Origin: Oscillospiraceae bacterium
GTDB taxonomy: Bacteria > Bacillota > Clostridia > Oscillospirales > Acutalibacteraceae
NCBI GenBank assembly: GCA_015066595.1
Contig: SVNZ01000002.1
Span: forward strand, 248,001-312,000
DNA length: 64,000 bases
Direction of reading: 5' to 3'
The position numbers and the translations under genes were made by a program. Under the pieces are notes generated by a model. The model worked only from the letters and a program-made list of their open reading frames with translations. It was not told the DNA's origin and searched no databases. This document shows, piece after piece, positions 60,367-64,000 of this stretch. How positions within the stretch are numbered: position 1 is the stretch's first letter; every line of letters starts with the position of its first letter.

Positions 60367-60435
60367 GATTTTACCTCCTAAAGATGTTAGCATAATTATA
60401 CTCCCAAAATTCTTTAAGTGCAATAAAAAACAAAA

Positions 60436-60472
60436 AACAGCAGGTAGAAAATCCCACCTGCTATTTGTGCAA
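60436..60472 (-). terminator. Repeated terminator hairpin, copy 3 (3' of fumarase beta)
   Basis: AACAGCAGGTAGAAAATCCCACCTGCTATTTGTGCAA. Confidence 0.55.
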
Positions 60473-60532
60473 AAGTTACAAAAATTTAACTTTTTCATCG
60501 TAAAGCTACGAATCTGAGGGGTAAGATACCTC

Positions 60533-61060
60533 TCATCTCTTATAAATATCAGTGCCGTTGCTGTCAATCGCCACGATACACGGAAAATCTTTCACCGTAT
60601 ATTTGTGTACTGCTTCGGTGCCTAAATCCTCAAAGCACACGCTCTCGTTCTTTATAATACTTTTTGATATAAGCGCAGCAGCACCACCGATTGCAGCAAA
60701 ATAAACTGCACCGTTTTTCTTGATAGAAGCTATCACCTCATCACTACGCTCGCCTTTTCCTATCATAGCACTCAATCCCATATCAAGCAGCATCGGTGTG
60801 TATTTGTCCATTCGATACGATGATGTCGGACCCGCAGGACCGACAGCATATCCCGTCTTTGCAGGAGCAGGACCAACATAGTATATCGCCTGGTTTTTGA
60901 TATCAAAAGGAAGCTTTTTTCCTTTTTGCAGCATTTCGAAAAAGCGTATATGCGCTGCATCTCGTGCTGTGTACAGCTCACCTGTAAGCTCTACGCTGTC
61001 ACCTGCTTTGAGTGTTTTTATGTCTTCTTTTTTGAGTGGAAGTGTTAGTTTTTTTATCAT
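60533..61060 (-). CDS. Fe-S type fumarate hydratase (fumarase/tartrate dehydratase family), beta subunit
   Basis: LKAGDSVELTGELYTARDAAHIRFFEMLQKGKKLPFDIKNQAIYYVGPAPAKTGYAVGPAGPTSSYRMDKYTPMLLDMGLSAMIGKG. Confidence 0.93.
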   Translation of the reverse strand: MIKKLTLPLKKEDIKTLKAGDSVELTGELYTARDAAHIRFFEMLQKGKKLPFDIKNQAIYYVGPAPAKTGYAVGPAGPTSSYRMDKYTPMLLDMGLSAMIGKGERSDEVIASIKKNGAVYFAAIGGAAALISKSIIKNESVCFEDLGTEAVHKYTVKDFPCIVAIDSNGTDIYKR

Positions 61061-61069
61061 AATATGTCC

Positions 61070-61912
61070 TTATATTTCAACTGTTTTATGCCTGCATGCG
61101 TGGCAACAAATATTTACCGCTACGGGAATGGATGCAATATGTGTCGGTGTGTACTCGATGTTGACTTTGAGTGCTGTGGTTTTGCCTTTTAGTCCTGCCG
61201 GACCGATGTTGAGTGTGTTGATTTCCTCCAGCAACTCGTCTTCAAGATTCGAGTATCTTGCATCCGGGTTTTTAGAATCGACAGCTCTTGCTGTAGCTTT
61301 TTTTGAAAGCAGAGCACATTCTTCAAAAGTCCCACCGATGCCAACTCCCACGACTATAGGTGGACACGGGTTAGGCCCCGCACTTTTGACTGTATCAAGC
61401 ACGAAATCTTTGACTCCGTCAACTGAAGCTGATGGGGAAAGCATCTTGATTTTTGACATATTCTCACTACCAAAGCCCTTGGATATAGCAGTTATTTTTA
61501 ATTTTTCACCTGACACTATTTTTGTATGTATAATAGCAGGTGTATTGTCCTCAGTGTTTTTTCTATCAAAAACAGGGTCCATAACAACACTCTTTCTGAG
61601 ATAGCCTTGTGTGTATGCTTCTCTGACGCCTTGATTGACAGCTTCATTAAAATCACCGTCTACAATCACTTTATCTCCATACTCAACAAAGAGTATCGCC
61701 ATACCTGTGTCCTGACAAATAGGAACTTGTTCACTCTTTGCGATTTCATTGTTTTGTAGCAGCTGGGTGAGCACTGCTTTTGCAGTATCTGTGTCCTCTG
61801 TTTCAAGTCCGTTTTTAAGCGCTGTTGTTATATCATCACCTATATTGCAGTTGAGATCCATAAACATCTCTTTGACTGTATTTTTTATATCCTGTGCATT
61901 GATTTTTCTCAT
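61070..61912 (-). CDS. Fe-S type fumarate hydratase, alpha subunit
   Basis: PICQDTGMAILFVEYGDKV...GFGSENMSKIKMLSPSASVDGVKDFVLDTVKSAGPNPCPPIVVGVGIGGTFEECALLSKKA. ATG at 61912. Confidence 0.93.
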   Translation of the reverse strand: MRKINAQDIKNTVKEMFMDLNCNIGDDITTALKNGLETEDTDTAKAVLTQLLQNNEIAKSEQVPICQDTGMAILFVEYGDKVIVDGDFNEAVNQGVREAYTQGYLRKSVVMDPVFDRKNTEDNTPAIIHTKIVSGEKLKITAISKGFGSENMSKIKMLSPSASVDGVKDFVLDTVKSAGPNPCPPIVVGVGIGGTFEECALLSKKATARAVDSKNPDARYSNLEDELLEEINTLNIGPAGLKGKTTALKVNIEYTPTHIASIPVAVNICCHACRHKTVEI

Positions 61913-62070
61913 AAAATCCACCTCGATCACACTAAGTATAAAATATTTTGCTGTATATTTCAATATGAAAGACTTTGTGATATGATAGTGATATTAAAAA
62001 ATAAAATATAAATTCAACATATTTCTGTCACATTTGTGATTTACATTAAAGTTAAAAGGAGGCGTGTGTA

Positions 62071-62745
62071 ATGAGCAAGCTACTTGTAGTTGACGATGAG
62101 TTTCGAATCAGAGAACTTATCAAAAAATATGCAATATACGAAGGTCATACTGTTTTTGAAGCTGAAAACGGAGTTGAAGCTGTCCATATGTGCAAGCGTC
62201 AGGATTTTGACCTTATCATTATGGATATTATGATGCCACAGCTCGATGGTTTTTCTGCTTGTGAGCAAATACGTAAAACTTCTGAGACTCCTATCATTAT
62301 GCTGTCAGCACTCGGTGAAGAATACAACCGCATTCACGGATTTGAGACGGGTGTGGACGACTACGTTGTAAAGCCTTTCTCTCCAAAAGAGCTTATGATG
62401 CGTGTAAACGCTATCTTAAAGCGTTCAAACCAGAAAGATACTTCTTCAAATGACCGCTTTACATACAAAGGACTGTGCGTGGATTTTTCTGCACGCACGG
62501 TTGAAATAGACAAACAGCGTATCAATATGACACCTAAAGAATATGACCTGTTCTTCTTTATGGTTAAAAACAAAGGTATTGCACTCTCACGAGAAACACT
62601 CATCAGCAAGGTGTGGGGCTATGACTTTTTCGGTGACGACCGAACACTTGATACTCACATCAAACTATTAAGAAAAAGTCTAGGCGAATACTCGAGTCTT
62701 GTTGTAACGCTACGAGGGGTGGGATACAGATTTGAAACACAGTAA
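62071..62745 (+). CDS. OmpR-family response regulator
   Basis: SKLLVVDDEFRIRELIKKYA...DLIIMDIMMPQLDGFSACEQIR...DDYVVKPFSPKELMMRVNAIL; winged-helix SKVWGYDFFGDDRTLDTHIKLLRKSLGEY. Confidence 0.95.
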   Translation: MSKLLVVDDEFRIRELIKKYAIYEGHTVFEAENGVEAVHMCKRQDFDLIIMDIMMPQLDGFSACEQIRKTSETPIIMLSALGEEYNRIHGFETGVDDYVVKPFSPKELMMRVNAILKRSNQKDTSSNDRFTYKGLCVDFSARTVEIDKQRINMTPKEYDLFFFMVKNKGIALSRETLISKVWGYDFFGDDRTLDTHIKLLRKSLGEYSSLVVTLRGVGYRFETQ

Positions 62746-64000
62746 CAAAAAGCTATCCCTTAGGGCATATCTGTCACTGTCATTTCTTATATTTTCAGCA
62801 GTACTCATCATCATAATGTGGCTTTTCCAAACGGTGTTTTTCGACGGTTTTTACAGCGCAATAAAAACAGTGCAAGCAAAAAACTGCGCGCAAAGTGTTG
62901 CCCATAATATTGATGACGATGACCTTGACTCTATGCTAAAAGAGATTGAAGAGCAAAATAATATGGATGTGTCAATCTACGATGCAACAACTGGTATGCT
63001 CACTCCACTTTACACTCCGCACGAGTTTCTGAGCACTCATTCGCTGATAAATATGAGCTCTGTATATCAGCTGTACCAGGCGTGCTTAGAAAATGGTGGC
63101 GTTGTAACACAAAAATCACAAAATCAACAAAACGCTTTACTGTTCAATAATCACGACTTTGCACCACCGCTTGAAAAACAACAGTCTGAGCTTTTGTCTT
63201 GTGCCATAATAACAGAAGCTTATTCATCACAATATCTGGTTATTGTTGAATCGGACATTTCTCCTGTTACAAGTACAGTAGAAACGCTGAAGGTTCAGCT
63301 GTATATTATCACACTGATAATGATTGTTATCAGCATTTTCATTGCGGTTGTCACTGCACACTATCTGTCAAAACCTATGAACGAGACCAACAAAAAGGCA
63401 AAACAACTTGCAAACCAAAACTACGATCTTGCTTTCTATGGAGGTAACTATCGTGAACTGTGTGAGCTCAACGATACGCTGACATACTCTGCCCAAGAGC
63501 TAAAAAAGGTGGATGAACTCAGACGTGAGCTCATCGCAAATATCTCACACGATTTGCGTACGCCACTGACTATGATAACAGGATACAGCGAGGTTATGCG
63601 TGACATCCCGGGCGAGAACAGTCCGCAGAATATTCAGATAGTCATTGACGAAGCAAATAGACTTTCTCAGCTTGTCAACGACCTTCTCGATATATCAAAA
63701 CTCGAATCAGGAACAGCTACTATCAATAACTCTGTTTTCTGTTTGACAGATTGCATCAAAGATATTTTCAAACGCTACACAAAGCTTATCGAACAAGACG
63801 GTTATGTAATTGAGTTTGAACACGACTGTGACGTATATATAAACGCTGATAGCTTGCGTATATCACAGGTTATGTATAATCTCATCAACAACGCTATCAA
63901 CTACTCCGGTGAAGACAAAACCGTCATCGTCAGACAAACCGTTCAAAATTATAGGGTAAAAGTAGAAGTTATCGACCACGGTGTCGGCATAGAAGAAGAC
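62732..64000 (+). CDS. Sensor histidine kinase, C-terminus truncated by window edge
   Basis: TTG start overlapping the regulator stop; MKHSNKKLSLRAYLSLSFLIFSAVLIIIMW; HAMP-like region; ELRRELIANISHDLRTPLTMITGYSEVMRD; NLINNAINYSGE; DHGVGIEED. Confidence 0.92.
   Translation, partial: MKHSNKKLSLRAYLSLSFLIFSAVLIIIMWLFQTVFFDGFYSAIKTVQAKNCAQSVAHNIDDDDLDSMLKEIEEQNNMDVSIYDATTGMLTPLYTPHEFLSTHSLINMSSVYQLYQACLENGGVVTQKSQNQQNALLFNNHDFAPPLEKQQSELLSCAIITEAYSSQYLVIVESDISPVTSTVETLKVQLYIITLIMIVISIFIAVVTAHYLSKPMNETNKKAKQLANQNYDLAFYGGNYRELCELNDTLTYSAQELKKVDELRRELIANISHDLRTPLTMITGYSEVMRDIPGENSPQNIQIVIDEANRLSQLVNDLLDISKLESGTATINNSVFCLTDCIKDIFKRYTKLIEQDGYVIEFEHDCDVYINADSLRISQVMYNLINNAINYSGEDKTVIVRQTVQNYRVKVEVIDHGVGIEED

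Noticed and set aside
1-64000. tRNA/rRNA genes, transposases, prophage or CRISPR-Cas
   Set aside because: None recognised by eye on either strand; a tRNAscan-SE, Infernal and IS search would be needed to exclude them formally.

Overview
AT-rich Firmicutes-type chromosomal window, most like Ruminococcus/Oscillospiraceae (judged from gene content; ~40% GC by impression, not computed). Blocks seen: (1) 1-18205, a minus-strand exopolysaccharide operon: partial Wzx-like flippase, a ~3242-aa secreted phosphodiester-glycosidase/repeat protein, Wzy-like polymerase, GT2, radical SAM/SPASM protein and three GT4s. (2) 18532-19850, a cobalamin riboswitch upstream of a DUF4430 lipoprotein and an ECF-type S component. 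(3) Pyruvate:ferredoxin oxidoreductase. (4) Ten dockerin proteins between 23.9 and 60.4 kb: two BspA-like LRR proteins, two CotH-kinase-like proteins, one cohesin-like/dockerin protein, and five proteins built from two recurrent unnamed domains (A and B). No recognisable glycoside hydrolase accompanies them. (5) Housekeeping genes: CorC-like CBS protein, GGGtGRT/NifU-like pair, YfhO/GtrB/GtrA set, lepA, two-subunit fumarase, two-component system. Best candidates for something undescribed: the A/B-domain dockerin family around lepA, with a near-identical ~755-bp duplication; and a strongly structured ~150-nt RNA at 31880-32030 (minus) with its own promoter, a rod-like fold, an alternative 10-bp pairing and a terminator directly ahead of a small Cys-rich ORF. 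All domain names come from reading sequence motifs; no database search was run.
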